Assembly: GCA_946807835.1 (NCBI GenBank)
Contig: OX327684.1
Span: 13,664,501 to 13,728,500 of the forward strand
From: Ailanthus altissimus
Lineage: Eukaryota; Streptophyta; Magnoliopsida; Sapindales; Simaroubaceae
Direction: 5' to 3'
Length of the DNA: 64,000 nt
Below the pieces are notes generated by a model. The model was not told where the DNA came from. It did no database searches and worked only from the letters and a program-made list of their open reading frames with translations. The translations under genes and the position numbers were made by a program. Numbering within the stretch: position 1 is the stretch's first letter; the number at the start of each line of letters is the position of its first letter. Shown piece by piece: positions 47,346 to 60,363 of the stretch.

Positions 47346-48382
47346 TTATAACATAGATGATGTTTAATTTAAACATATTATTTTTTAATTATGTTCATGA
47401 ACATGTTGATGTTTTTGAATGAACATATTATGTTTGGACATTTTTTCCACGTGATAAATTTGAGCACCAAGATGAGAAAAATTATTTGTGGGATGCATGT
47501 ACATTGTTATTGTATTTGGCGCCCAAATAGTGGTGCCACGGCACCCCTCTAATTTTCTCATAGGTGTTGTTTGAATTTCTTTTATTCTCTTCATGTTTTG
47601 ACTTGTTTAATTATGTCTCTATTATTTGTCATAACATGAAATGATCATCGATTTATGTTGATAATCACAATGAGAGCCCTACTGGTGGGGGTTAGTTGTA
47701 CTTGCGTAAAATTAATTATATGATCTAAATTTTATATCCTTATGAGATGCGAATGTATTTTGAAATCTCTCTTAATGAGATTGAATTATATCACATTATG
47801 AGATAATGTTGTATGATGATCCGTCTTGTCAATACAGTGTTAGCTGGGTCATATCGGTCTTTCTCAAGATCGCTACAATGTGCGGGTTTTGGTCGGTATG
47901 ATTTGGACTATGCTGGTTAAACATGAGATGATGCAAATATATGTGAAAGTATTGCCTTAGATCGTTACAGAGTACGGATAATACCGGTAGTATATATTTA
48001 ATCATTGACAAGTTAATCTAGAATATACTTATCCTAGATCGCTACAGCGTGCGGATAAGATGTATTTAGGATCATGAGTAAGAGTTGCATAAGATGTAAT
48101 TGACAAGGGTTGTCTACCCGTTGGATTTACAAGGGCCTAGATCGCTACAGCATGTGGTCCGAGTAAAATGCTAATGGGGTCTACTTCCCACTATATAGTT
48201 TAAATCAATTTAAATTGTCGTTATCCCGTTTTGAGAGATTAAAGGGATTATGTAAAGCAGTGGGAGGGCGTTTTAAATTAAAATTTGTATATACATTATA
48301 CCCATAATTTAAAACATTATATTAACGATTTAATGTCTTAAATATCCGTTGACATCTTCTAATTTTGTCTTGTAAAGATTAA
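47346..48382 (+). other. Remaining leader of copia B with repeated GATCGCTACA phrase
   Basis: Noncoding. The phrase AGATCGCTACAGYGTGCGG recurs near 47867, 47958, 48035 and 48129 at about 90-bp spacing. The antisense counterpart in copia A (about 54955-55240) carries the same phrase (TGTAGCGATCT). Confidence 0.6.
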
Positions 48383-49056
48383 ATGGCTTCTAGTAACCTT
48401 TTGATCCGTATTCTTGATGCACACCAACTCAAAGGTGCAGAAAACTATTCTGACTGGCTAATGAATCTTAGAATAGTTCTAGATTCTGAGAAGCTTGGGT
48501 ATGTAATTGATCAGCGCTTACCCCGAGGTATTTTTGATGACGCTTCTCAAGAGAAAAAATGAGACATATCAGAAATGGTTGGATGATGATTTGAAAGTCA
48601 AATCTTACATTCTAGCCTTATGCCTACGGAGTTGCAAAGAGAGCATGTCACATGGATGATGCTAGCAGTATAATGCTCCATCTAAATGAGCTTTTTATCG
48701 ACAGACCTCAGATCGATATATACAGAGTTGCCAAAGCTCTCTTTCAGGCTAGACTCCTACAGGGTAGTCCTGTTAGTCCTTATATCCTCAGGATTATTGG
48801 ATACATCAAGAGGTTGGAGAGGATGTCCAAACCATCTGCCAAGTATGGTCAGATGCCTGAAAGTGCACTTAGAGTTCTCTTAGTTGAAGAAAATGATCAT
48901 TTAACCTATAAAAAGGCCATGTTGGACATTGACTCGAGAAAATGGCAAGAAGCCATGAAATTCAAAATTGACTCAATACATCAAAATCAAGTATGGGACT
49001 TAGTTGAGCTTCTCGAAGGAATAGTTCCTATTGGTTGTAAATGGATTTACAAGTAA
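48383..49056 (+). pseudogene. Copia B gag joined in frame to RT by internal deletion
   Basis: Gag starts at ATG 48383 (MASSNLLIRILDAHQL, YSDWLMNLRIVLDSEKLGYV), the usual copia Gag N-terminus, and meets a TGA near 48560. A second open frame, 48652-49056, begins with later Gag sequence (MDDASSIMLHLNELF) and runs without interruption into the start of RT (SRKWQEAMKFKIDSI, NQVWDLVELLEG, IGCKWIYK). The zinc knuckle, protease and integrase are absent between them. Confidence 0.8.
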
Positions 49057-50466
49057 AAATGTGAGCCCGATAAAAAGGTAGAGACCTTCAAAGCTCGACT
49101 GGTTGCAAAAGGTTATGCTCAACGATCTCTGATCGATTATGAGAAAACCTTTTCACCAATAGCGATGTTAAAGTTAATACGAATTTTATTGGCAATTGCT
49201 GTATATTATGACTTTGAAATATGACAAGTGGATGTAAAAACGGCATTCTTAAATGGATATCTCGAGGAAGAGATATATACATGGAACAACTTGAAGGTTT
49301 TGCATCCAGCCTAACTGCTGGTTTAGTGTGTAAACTAAAGAAGTCCATTTATGGACTTAAACAAGCATCCTGAAGTTGGAATCTTCATTTTGATGAAGTA
49401 ATTAAAGGGTCTGATTTCATAAAAAATGAAGAGGAACCTTGTGTGTACAAAAAGGTTAGTGGGAGCATGATAGTTTTCTTAGTTCTCTATGTGGATGACA
49501 TACTGATCATTGGAATGATATAGGTATGTTACAGTCAGTAAAAGGTTATCTGAGTAAGAACTTCTCCATGAAGAATTCGGGAGAGGCTTCCTATATACTA
49601 GATATAAAGCTTTATAGAGTTAAGGTTAAGAAGCTGATAGGACTCTCCCAATCATCGTACATAGATAGTGTCTCAGAAAGGTACAACTTCAGTAACTGTA
49701 AGACAGCTAATGTGTCTTTTAGATATGGCATTCATCTTTCGAGGAAGATGTGTCCCCAGATGGAAAATGAAAGAGTTAGAATGTCTAACATCTCATATGC
49801 ATCAGCTATTGAAAGTTTGATGTATGCCATGATGTGTGCGATACCTGATATCAGTATAGCCCTAAGTGTTACAAGCCAATATTAATCTAGTCTAGGTGAT
49901 AGCCATTGGATGACAGTGAAGCATGTCATTAAATACCTTAAGGGTACAAAGGACAAGTTACTTATATATGGAGAAAGTGACTTACAACTGAGAGGATATA
50001 CAGATTCAGACTCCAGTCTGATCCAGATGATAAAAAGTCTACATCTAGGTATGTATTCATTCTCAATGGTGCTGCAGTGAGTTGGAATAGCACCAAACAA
50101 GGATCCACTGCTGATTTTACTCAAGAGGCGGAATATATTGCTGCCTCGGAAGCGGCAAAGAAAGCAGTCTGGATACGCAAGTTTGTCACTGAGCTTTGAA
50201 TAATCCCAAGTTCGATGGATCATATCCCATTATTTTGTGACAATAATGGAGCCATAACACAAGCCAAAGAGCCAAGAGCACACCAGATATCTAAATATGT
50301 GGAGAGAAAATACCATATAATTAGAGAGATCTTGACTAGAGGAGATGTAATAATTTATAGAGTTGACTCTGTAAATAATGTAGCAGGCCCGCTAATTAAG
50401 GCCTTAACTCCTAAGGTGTTTGAGAAACACGTGGAGCTAATGGGTATAAGATACCATTACGAATAA
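49057..50466 (+). pseudogene. Copia B reverse transcriptase and RNase H
   Basis: Broken by several stops (for example TAA just after KWIYK). Recognisable parts are FKARLVAKGYAQ, the catalytic LYVDDILII near 49485-49511, FSMKNSGEASYILDIKLYR, SYASAIESLMYAMMC, and RNaseH with [16 protein letters not shown] and the final DNNGAITQAKEP...SKYVERKYHIIRE block ending at 50466. A purine tract (AGAGCAAGTGGGAG, 50471-50484) and the 3' LTR follow at once. Confidence 0.85.
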
Positions 50467-50486
50467 CACTAGAGCAAGTGGGAGTT

Positions 50487-52020
50487 TGTTGGGATTTATG
50501 CTTACGTGTCATCCCATTTTGTATGAATATTTCATTTTGTATGAATATTTATTTTTAATATTTATGCAACTGACATTTCTTTTAATTGCTAATTATATTT
50601 ATTGAAATAGTAAGATGTTTGGAACATTTCAGATATTGTATGATCTAAAAGAGTTTAGATCTGGTCTAAAAGAGTTTAGATCAATGGTAATATTTAACAA
50701 TATCTAAAGAATTAGAGGCTTGTTTGAAATGGGACAAAGACCTTGGAATATATTAGTAATGATATAGTTGCAAAATGTTGCAAATAGTGATAGAAAATGT
50801 CATTATGCAAGTATGTTCTAAAATACTAAGTTCCTGGTCTATTTTACTGATGTGGGTCTATCAGTGAAACCTTAATATATATATATTAGTGTATGTCTAT
50901 ATCTGGATGGTCCAGATAGTTAATCTTAGCAGACTATAAGCTTAGTGGAAGCTTATATAGGCATACAGGTATTCAATAAGGACTGAATATTGAACAAACT
51001 CATCATGACCTCCAATAGACATCCTATGAAGTCGTCAATGAAAGGTCTTCTCGAGTTGAGTAGTATTTGTGATCCTTAGACCTGAGCGCCACGGTGAGCT
51101 TGTGAGTGATCCACTATACTTTAGTTCCACATATGTCAGAGACCTTTCATGGTCTGACTGCTATGTGTCGCTAGATATAGTCCGATGCTTATGGAGTTCG
51201 GTGTGCGTAGATACAAAATCCGTCAGCTCACATAGATGAGTTGTATATCTAGATTCTCCGAGATTGTATCTCAGAAAGTCTTACGGCCATAAGCAGTATG
51301 TCCAAGGAAAGAGTTTTCCTTAGAGTTAAACAATATTGTAAAAATGTTTGCATATATTGTTTATCGAGATACGAATCTGGAGATAAGTTCATGAATGTGC
51401 AAATAGAGATTTGACAGCAAGAATCTATATCTCTACTCTTCTAGGATATAGATGACGGAAGGATTATACAGATATGGTTAACCTCAATTTGTATGGTTCA
51501 ACGCGTCATTCTGTAATATCCGTAATGTGTGTGTGGGACATCATTCACGGACTTGAGAAAACATTCCGTAAGACAAACGATCGTGAGCCTAGGGAGTCTT
51601 ACAATATGAAGTGTACTCGTTGAGCACTGAGGTAGCAAGCCGGGTCGAACGGTTCAATCCAAGATATTTTTGGTAGTAGGATTTGTTTTGAGGACCTCTT
51701 TGTAAAGTGAAAAACATAGTTTGTAAATGTTGCAAATAAGTCCCTCTTTTATTGAAAAATGTACTCTTGACACATGTCATTAAACCATTGGCTCTTGTAA
51801 TTAATTGGACATTATTTTATTTAAATAAACATATGATATTTATTATATTATTTTATTAGGCATGAGTGGGACACTTGTCATTAATAGATATGAGATGTTT
51901 ATTATATTATTTTATTAGGCATGAGTGGTACACTTGTCATTAATAGACATGAGATGTTTATTATATTATTTTTCATGTGACATATGTTGGACATTTGTCT
52001 TAATGAATTAATTAAATAAT
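50487..52020 (+). mobile_element. 3' LTR of copia B, truncated
   Basis: Begins TGTTGGGATTTATGCTTACG after the purine tract. It follows the 5' LTR, with moderate divergence and a local duplication around 51840-51970, until 52020, then switches abruptly to antisense copia A RT. About 870 bp of its end are lost, so copia B has no right-hand terminus or target duplication. Confidence 0.8.
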
Positions 52021-53585
52021 TAACAGATTGAGGACCTCTCACAAATCCTTTATGGAGAAGTTCTTACTCATATAGCTCTTAACAGATTGTAACATACCAA
52101 TATCATTCCTAATGATTAGTATATCATCAATATAGAGCACTAAGAAGACTATCATGCTCTCACTAACCTTTTTATACACTCAAGTTTCCTCTTCATTTTT
52201 TATGAGGCCAAACACTCTGGTTACCTCATCGGAATGATGATTCTAACTTCGAGAGGCCTACTTAAGTCCATATATGGACTTCTTCAATCTAGACACTAAA
52301 CTAGAGGTCAAGCTGGATATAAAACCTTTAAGCTAGTTTCTATATATCCATTTCTTGAGATATCTATTCAGGAATGTCATCTTTACATCTATCTGTCATA
52401 TCTCAAAGTTATAATATGCAATAATAATCAATAAAATTTGAATAGACTTTAACATCATTACTGGTGCAAAGGTTTCCTCATAATCGATTTTAGATTGCTG
52501 AGCATAACCTTTTGCTACCAGGCAGGCTTCAAAGGTCTTTACCTTCTCATTGGGCCCATGCTTTCTTTTGTAAATTCATTTACAACCGATAGGAACTATT
52601 TCTTCAAGAAGCTCAACCAAGCCCCAAAATTGATTCTGATGCATAGAGTCAATTTCAGATTTTATAGTTTCTTGTCATTTTCCCAAGTTGATGTCTAACA
52701 TCACCTCTCAATAGGTCAAAGAATCATTTTCTTTAACTAAGAAAACTCTAAAGGCACCATCATACATCTGCCTATATCTAACAGGTGGCATATACATCCT
52801 TTTAACCTGCGTGGAAAGTGTGTTAAGGGTGTACTACTCGATTGAGCCTCGATCTTCATCCCTAGTTTATTTGTTTCTTCATTGACTGATCAAGTTCAAT
52901 CTTTCTACAACCTCCATGATCCATGAGAAACTCTTTCTCAAGGAAAGTGGCATAGCAAGAAACGAATACATTTCGTTCCTTTTGATTATAGAATTAATAT
53001 CCCATAGAATTCTTGGGATACCCAATGAACCAATACTTGTACCCCATTAGGTGAACGTTTATTCTACTGCTCAACGCTTACGTAAGCAGAACTACCCCAA
53101 ATCTTAAAAGTATTTAAGACTCGATTTTCTTCTATCAGTATCTCATACGAAGTGGTCGAAACAGTTTTGGATGGAACTCTGTTCAATATGTGAGCAGCAG
53201 TTTCTAGAGTATAATCCCACAGGTATTCTAGAAGATCAGTAAAGCTCATCATCGATTAGACCATATGCAATAAAGTCTAATTCCTCATATCCGAAACACC
53301 ATTGTGTTTTGGAGTACCTAGAGGACTATATTGAGCAAGAATCCTATTCTCTATTAAATAATTTAAAATTTTGCTGCCGGTGTACTTATCGCATTGATCT
53401 AATTGAAGGCATTTGATGTACATTCTGGTCTATTTCTCTACTTCAAGTCAGAACACTTTGAACTTTTCAAAAGTTTTTTACTTGTGTTTCATAAGAAACA
53501 CATACCCGTATCGTGATAAATCATCGATAAAAGTTACAAAGTATTGAAACTCATCCATTACAGCGTAATTCATTAGACCACTGAT
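52021..53585 (-). pseudogene. Copia element A, reverse transcriptase and integrase
   Basis: On the minus strand the RT catalytic region (GATGATATACTAATC for DDILI, near 52110-52130) and FCNGEW-like upstream RT are found, then integrase C-terminal sequence (MMSFTDLLEYLWDYTLETAAHILNRVPSKT at 53252-53160, SSAYV). The integrase core region further right (TTTGTAACTTTTATCGATGAT... in element sense) is partly present and then stops at 53585. All frames are broken. It continues the element whose RNaseH is at 28443-29300. Confidence 0.78.
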
Positions 53586-54710
53586 TGATGCTATACTAGT
53601 TAAGCGCAAACGCATGCTATTGTATCAAGTAATATAGGATTTTAAGTCCAGATATCGATCCCACAGGGATTATGAGATCTAATTCTATAAATCAAGTACT
53701 AAAATTGTAACTACCTAACTTTTATTCAGAAAATCATAATCTAAAATTTAATCTAACTTTATCAATTAAACTAAACAAAAGTAAATGGTAGAATTCACAA
53801 ATAAAGATAATTTAGGGTTTTGACTCGTCCCTTAGTATTTCATTATATTTATTAACCTCTTAGTTAATCTCTTAATATCAATTGTTAGCTTAGACATTAA
53901 TCTCATCACAAGCCTCTGTCGATGGTCGAGTGACTATATTACACATTCTAACAATCACCTATATGTCTATGGTAATCAAATAAGAATGTAATTCATTAAG
54001 ATTAAGTCTAAATTAGACCATACATACTACTTAGGTATATGTCTATCCTAGATGGAACTCAAAGTTGTTACCCTATGATCATGCATCAAACTATCTTAGG
54101 CTAAACACATGAATCCCTCTGTCGAGTTTTTCATGGTTCCTTAATCATTCAAAATATTGATCAGGTATAATAAAAGCATTAAAACACAAGATAGAATGAA
54201 TCAATTGAATGTATCAAGTTCATAAACTAAAAATTAACACAATTCAATTTCATATTAGGTTCATATAGTCTAACCTAGATGAACAATTTAGCCCATCACA
54301 AAACTAAAATTATCAAACCAATTCATAAATATCAACAAAAATAAGAGCATAATGATAAAGAAAAAGAAGAAAAACTAATTAAAGTGACTCATTGATGTAC
54401 TTCTCACTCAATCTTGACTTGAAGCTTGAATCTTAATCTTAATTCTTCAATCTTTGGCTTTGATCTTTGATTTTGTGTTATGAATTCCTTCTCTAAATTT
54501 TTGCCTCTTTTATTTTTTTTCCTCCTTTCTAATTAGGGTCTTTAGCCTTTTATTTATAGGTTTTTTTCTTCAAATTAGGGTTAAACATCAAATACAAGTC
54601 AAAATAAGATTACTGTTCACGAGTTATTGTAGCAAAATATTGTTCACGTGTTAATGTTCACGAGTAGTTTTTAGCGCCTTTGAGTTAGTGTGCATTAAGT
54701 ATGCATACCA
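53586..54710 (-). mobile_element. Gypsy-type LTR fragment inside copia A
   Basis: Contains GTATCAAGTAATATAGGATTTTAAGTCC and TATCGATCCCACAGGGATT (53625-53675), a phrase typical of the cap-side of Athila/Tat LTRs and parallel to the TCGATCCCACGAGG phrase at 40111. It ends near CATACCA (54710). No target duplication was found; the flanks are integrase and gag start of copia A, so deletion accompanied or followed the insertion. Confidence 0.55.
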
Positions 54711-55931
54711 AATAGTTGATGGAGGCCATTAGATCTTTACAAGACAAAATAAATTGAAGATGTCAACAGAATTATTAAATCGCTAATAAAAATATTTTAA
54801 ATTATAAGTATAACAATTATACATTTTTTATTTTAAAACACACTCCCACTACTTCACATAATTCCTCTAATCTCTCAAATGGGATAACGACAGTTTAAAA
54901 CTTTAAACTATACATTGGGAAGTAGACCCCATTAGTGTTTTACTCCATCTACACATTGTAGCGATCTAGACCTTTGTAAACCCAATAGGTAGATAATTCT
55001 TGTCAATTACATCTCATGCAACTCTTACTACTAATCTTAAATATACCTTATCCCCATACTGTAGCGATCTAGGATAACTTTATTTTAGATAAACTTGTTA
55101 ATTATCAAATATATATTACCGATACTACTCACACACTGTAGTGATCTGAGGCAATACTTTCGCATATATTTGTCTTATCTCATATTTAACTAGTATAATT
55201 TAAATTACACCGACTAAATCTCTTACACTGTAGTAATTTTAGAAAAAGACCGATGTGACCAGTGAAACACCGTAATGACAAGACGGATCAAAATAAAATA
55301 TTATCTTATAATGTAATATTATTCAATCTGATTAAGAGAGATCTCTTTTTAAATACTGGCTCTCATCTTATGGAAATGGGATTTCTCAATCAATCATTTA
55401 TTTCTGTGCAAATACAACTAATTTTCACTAGTAGAGCTCTCATTGTGGTTACCAACATAGAAAAAAATTATTTTGGTTTATAATGCAGACTAATAATGTT
55501 TATCACTGCATTTCATAAACCTCCACGTGCATATTTAATTATTTAAATAATTTTAAAAATTAAATTTTAAGTGAACAGTGTCAGCGTTGCGGCGCTAGGC
55601 TACCAGTGCTGGAGGTAAAGCCCTCAACGCCATAACACCAACCTATTAGTGTTGCAAAGCTAGGAGTTAAAACCTCTAGCAGCGTGTTGCAGTGCCAAGC
55701 CTCGAGCACTGCAGCGTTGGGGCCTGGAAACCCCAGCGTCGCTGTGTTCACCATACAGCGCTGCTGGAGCTTAGAAAGCCCTAATGTCGCAACGTCAAAT
55801 TCAAGGTTGCGGCGTCCCAATGTTTTCCACCTTGGTATACTAATTTAAACACTTGAACTGCACCATTTAACATCGGGACTTCACCAACAACATTCCCAAA
55901 CACTCAAAACACACCAAAATTATCACAAATT
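54711..55931 (-). other. Leader and gag start of copia A
   Basis: In element sense it runs from the primer site through the leader to ATGGCCTCC near 54724, matching copia B's leader (phrases GATCGCTACA, CCGTCTTGTC, CACAATGAGAGC). Nearly all of gag is gone. A GC-rich repeat within it is listed separately. Confidence 0.7.
55575..55830 (-). repeat. GC-rich degenerate tandem repeat in the copia A leader
   Basis: Repeated words GCGTTGCGGCGCTAGG, CAGTGCTGGAGG, CAGCGTTGGGGCC and CAGCGCTGCTGGAGC recur about every 40-60 bp. It is conspicuously GC-rich against AT-rich surroundings. It occupies the place where copia B has its AT-rich array. An 79-codon open frame here (55581-55820) appears to be a by-product of the repeat. 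Confidence 0.6.
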
Positions 55932-55943
55932 GCTCTAATACCA
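55932..55943 (-). other. Primer binding site of copia A (one substitution)
   Basis: Element-sense TGGTATTAGAGC; the consensus has C at the seventh position. It fixes the direction and the 5' LTR border of copia A. Confidence 0.75.
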
Positions 55944-55945
55944 TT

Positions 55946-56404
55946 TATTGGTATCGATTAAAATTATGGTGTATGCATGGGCTTATTGTATTCATTATAC
56001 ATATATATACATCAAATATATACATATACGCAACATAAGTATCAAAGAAAATAATGAACACAATTTAAACTTATTAGTCATATTAATATATTGGATTGAG
56101 AAATTTTCACCTTAGAAGCCTTCAGGTCCTTGACCCGTTACAGACAAGGCTCCAATTCCTTAGATTTCACTAATTCTTATAACCTACTAACTCTTAGCAT
56201 TTATAATTCTCAGTGTTGTTAATTCTTAACCCTAATTTGAACTCCTTTAGATCATATCTGAACTTCTTCATATCATATAATGTCTGTAGCCTTACAAGCA
56301 TTGTACCATATAATTAATATAATTAGAGATTTAATAAAATGTACATTGTATAAATATCAAATATTGATACAAACATAGATGGCACGTAAGTGCAAACCCT
56401 AACA
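55946..56404 (-). mobile_element. 5' LTR of copia A, internally deleted
   Basis: Both ends match the 3' LTR: TATTGGTATCGATTAAAATTATGG corresponds to 26204 onward and the stretch from CCTTGACCCGTTACAGACAAGG to ACCCTAACA corresponds to 28170-28442. About 1.8 kb in the middle is missing, with the junction near 56123 (AGAAGCC / TTCAGGTCC). Confidence 0.78.
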
Positions 56405-56722
56405 ATCTCATTGATGATTTTGTTAAGAAAGTCGAAGAAGTAAAGAGAGAGCTACAGGCTTGAAGTAAGCAGGAATTTAGGGGGATGAAGCATTTTCAAT
56501 GCCTTGTTGATTGATTGGCCTTTTGCAGGGAGAACCATTGGAAAAATAGCAATAAATAGGAGATCTTAAAGCTGGAAAATAGATTGATAGTATGCTCATT
56601 GATGATGAAACTTACTGGAGACAACAGGCTAAGGTGATGTGGATGAAAGTGATAAAAACACTAAATTTTTTCATGTTGTAGCATCTAAAAGGAAAAGAAA
56701 TAATGCGATAAATGGGATCATG
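56405..56722 (+). pseudogene. LINE, linker between endonuclease and RT
   Basis: Resumes the frame left at 26203: IDDFVKKVEEVKREL, later RNNAINGI just before 56722, the conserved stretch that precedes the RT domain of plant L1 elements. It contains stops and frameshifts. A solo LTR follows at 56723. Confidence 0.78.
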
Positions 56723-59327
56723 TGTAGTAACCACTTATCCAACACCAAAAAAAATAAATATTTATATATATATAATATTTATATTTTATTTGTATGTGGA
56801 TGATACTTAATTTATGTATTGTTATTAGTATTGTTTGTATAGATTAATGACATACTATTAGTATTGGGTTTATTTGCAAGACTTTAGATTTATGTTAGGG
56901 ACCAAATTGTAATACTTTGAAAGTTTTAGGGACTAATTTGTAAATACTAAAAGTTAGCCTCTTAGTATAAAAATATACTTTTTAAACCCTAATTTACTCA
57001 TTTTTGGGTCGAGCCACCCCTTTAGAGAGAGAAAAGGGAGAAATAAAGGGGAGAGAAAGAGAAGAAAAAGAAGAAGAAATTGAAATTTGGAGTTTTAAGA
57101 TGTATATTATATCTATTTCTCAATTTATTGGTGTTAATTAAGTTAATTCTTTTAAGTTTTGATTTCTAGACAAATGAAAATTTTGGGATTTGATGTGAAT
57201 TTTATAAGATATATTGAGAATTGATGATGATTATGTAGATAGTTTGATAAATCATGATGAATTGCAGAATTTCTTCCTGATAGTCTCTTGATCCGAAAAT
57301 TCTATAAATTATTTTGCTTTGATTCTGGTTTTGGATTTTGAGTATATGAAGTTATACATTTCTAGAATCATTTGAGATTTTAAATCAATTGACAATTCCA
57401 GAAATTGATTTTATAGTGAATTTACCAAAATGACCTTGAAATTCTAAAAAAAATTGGTGTTAACAGTATGATACAGTGACAAATAATTTTTGATTTGCTG
57501 AATGATCTTAACAAATTATGAATTTATGGAATATGATAATTTTATATGTCTAATATGATATACTCAGAATTAAGAATTTATATCAATGTGGTTAAATTGT
57601 TATATTTTTTAAAAGTGTATCAGCTCATTACAGTATTTGATTAACAAATTTTTAATGTTATAGAATAAAATACTTTTGGTAGTGATTTTGAAGTGAAATA
57701 TTTATCATGGATTGAGATATGTGTCAAGACTAATTCTGTGGTACTTTTATAATTTTTGAGTTAGTATATAATTTTATAAAATTGGGAGATTGAATACTGT
57801 TCAGCAAATATCTTGATCCTGTTAGGTTAATAGTTTGGATTTGATGGTGTTTATGGAATGGATTGTGTAGGAATTATGATATAATATTCATATATAAGAA
57901 TGATATATGAGTCAAGAATGATATATTCTAATTTTGGAGTAATTGGACATCATTTGATGTATAAGAAAATTTTGTTAAGTGTAAGTAGTCAGAATGACAA
58001 GTTTTGAGAAACTAAGTATTTAGACCAATTCGATGTGATAAGTGCAATATGTATAATTTTGTAAACTATTTAAAGTGTTTTGTGTGAATGTTGAGACTTA
58101 TGAAAGGATTAATCTCCATTGATAGGTTAAGGAGAATTAAGCCTTATACCTGAAAGTGCTAGAGGTAAGTATATTAAACGTTTACTCAAATCACAATAAG
58201 CATAGTAATTGTCTATATATGATTTTGTAAATGTGATTATAAATATGTTTATGTTATGCCAAAGTATATTTGATATGAAATGTGAAAGACATATGTTTAT
58301 GAATGTGAGCATTGACATTGAGCATGGACATACATGTGTTTATGAAAGTGAGCTTTCAAAAATTAAATGTGTTTAACAGAGAAAGCTTTTGAAGTGAAAA
58401 ATGTCTATGAGATATTTTGTATTTTGAGGATGCTTGAACTCACTATTTACTTAGTAGGCACGTTATGTGATTTGTGAAGCCTTTATGTGTGGCTTTTCCT
58501 TTGGGATTGGTATATGTTATGTGTTTCGTATGTATGGAGGATCCTATTGGTACCTAAAGGAAGATTAAGTCATCACATTCATGTGGTGGCGTATTGGTGC
58601 ATGTAAGAGGACTCACTGATGATCAGGATAAGGGTTTGGCTTTTATTTTCGGGCATAAGTATTATATATGTGTAATTTAAACCTTACTTATACTATTCCT
58701 CTCATATGGTATGTTACCTACGAGTGACATTTGGCTCATTATGTGATATAGAAGTCCTATTAAGTAGTAGTTGAGTGATGGTATACCTATTATATGTTTT
58801 AAAAGAATGTGTAAGCGCTTACCTGACGTGATGATAAGATTATGATTTTGATTTTGATTTATCACAGCATATCATACACATGCATTGTGTACATATATGT
58901 GTTTGTGTTTTGATATATGAAAAACTAGTATGGTTACTGAGTTTCATACTCATTATAGTTTATGGTGATTTCAGGTAAATAAGGTACATATATGCTTAGC
59001 GGATTTGGCAAGGCTTCTGCTGTCCCTTGGGTTCCCTAAGTTGCTAGATTGCTAAGTGTTTTATTTATGCACACATAGTTTAAGATATTTGATTTGTCCT
59101 TATTGAATAAATACTTTTGTGTTATTTTATTAGGTGTGGTTGTATTTGGTTTATGTTTCACCAAGTATGGTCATGGGTTGATTTTGTTTTAAACTTACTA
59201 GTAACTTGATAAGGATTCCTATGTTGAATTCAAGTTTGAAATTTTATGCAATATTAATTATGAATGCACATTATTGAATGAGTGTAAGTTATGTCAGTTT
59301 CAGATCTTTTAAGTTTAGGGTGTGACA
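56723..59327 (+). mobile_element. Solo LTR (probably Ty3-gypsy), 2605 bp, TSD TCATG/TTATG
   Basis: Starts TGTAGTAACCACTTATCC, ends GGGTGTGACA, flanked by TCATG (56718-56722) and TTATG (59328-59332). The LINE frame reads across the site (NNAINGI then MNVEGQWEIDE). It is the same family as 21526-24414 in opposite orientation, with a purine-rich block near 57025-57080 matching the pyrimidine block there. Confidence 0.83.
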
Positions 59328-60363
59328 TTATGAATGTTGAGGGTCAATGGGAAATTGATGAGCAGATTGTAGGAGATGTTTTTTGTGATTATTTCAAAAA
59401 TATTTTCAGCTTAACCTAGGCAGCAGAGAACGTTACGAGCAAGGCTCTTCAGGGTTTGGAGAGCATAATATCAAGGAAGATGAATGAAGAGCTTAAAAAG
59501 CCCTTTACTAAAGAGGAAATTATTCAGGCTCTATAACAAATGAGCCCCTTTCAAAGCCTCAGGTCTAGACGGTTTATCCATTGGTTTTTATCAAAGACAC
59601 TGACAGGAGGTAGGAAAAGATACCATCAAAATATGCCTCAATGTTCTTAATCAACAAGGTAACCCTGAATCCCTTAACATAACTTTAATTACCTTGATAC
59701 TAAAAATTTGTAACTCGTAAAAATCCTCTGACTTTAGGCCAAGTGACTTGTGCAATGTCAGCTATAGAATAATTGCCAAAAGCATTGCAAATAGGCTAAT
59801 ACATGTCATTGAATCTGTTATATCTCAAAACTAATGTGCCTTTCTCCCTATTAAGTTGATCAATGACAATGTAATTGCAAGATATGAGTGCCTCTATAAG
59901 ATTAAGAGTAAGAAAAGGGGCAAGGGAGGGTATGTAGCCTTAAAGCTAAACATAAGCAAGGTTTATGATAGGGTAGAGTAGAGTTTTTTAAGGGATGTTA
60001 TGGCCACATTGAGTTTTCAGGATGGATTGATTAATTTAATTATGAGATGCATCTCTACTACATCATTCTCAGTTATAATTAATAGAGAGATTAGAGGTAG
60101 TTTCGAGGCATCTAGAGGACTTACACAAAGATGTCTATTGTCCACATACCTGTTTTTGCTGTGTACTGAAGCCTTTTCAACTTTGTTAAGTCAAGAGAAA
60201 GGTAAGAAAATGATAGGAAGAATCAAATTCAGTACTATATTGACTATGCTCACCTCTTACTTTTGCTGATGACATCATATGCTCACAAGAGTAGAGGTTC
60301 AAGAATGCAATAATCTAAAAAAAGGTGTTTGATTATTATGCCCAGGCTTTAAGGCAACTGTTT
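59328..60363 (+). pseudogene. LINE reverse transcriptase core
   Basis: Segments of the plant L1 RT in order: KPSGLDGL (finger), SIAKSIANRLIHVIESVIS, ARYECLYKIKSKKRGKGG, ALKLNISKVYDRVE, and from 60000 SFQDGLINLIMRCIST, REIRGSFEASRGLTQRCLLSTYLFLLCTEAFS; the AxDD-type region lies near 60265 (TTTTGCTGATGACATC) one frame off. Several stops and shifts. It runs to the solo LTR at 60364. Confidence 0.82.

Noticed and set aside
55581..55820. 79-codon frame in the GC-rich leader block
   Set aside because: Explained by repeated GC-rich words; the copia leader is noncoding in the related element.
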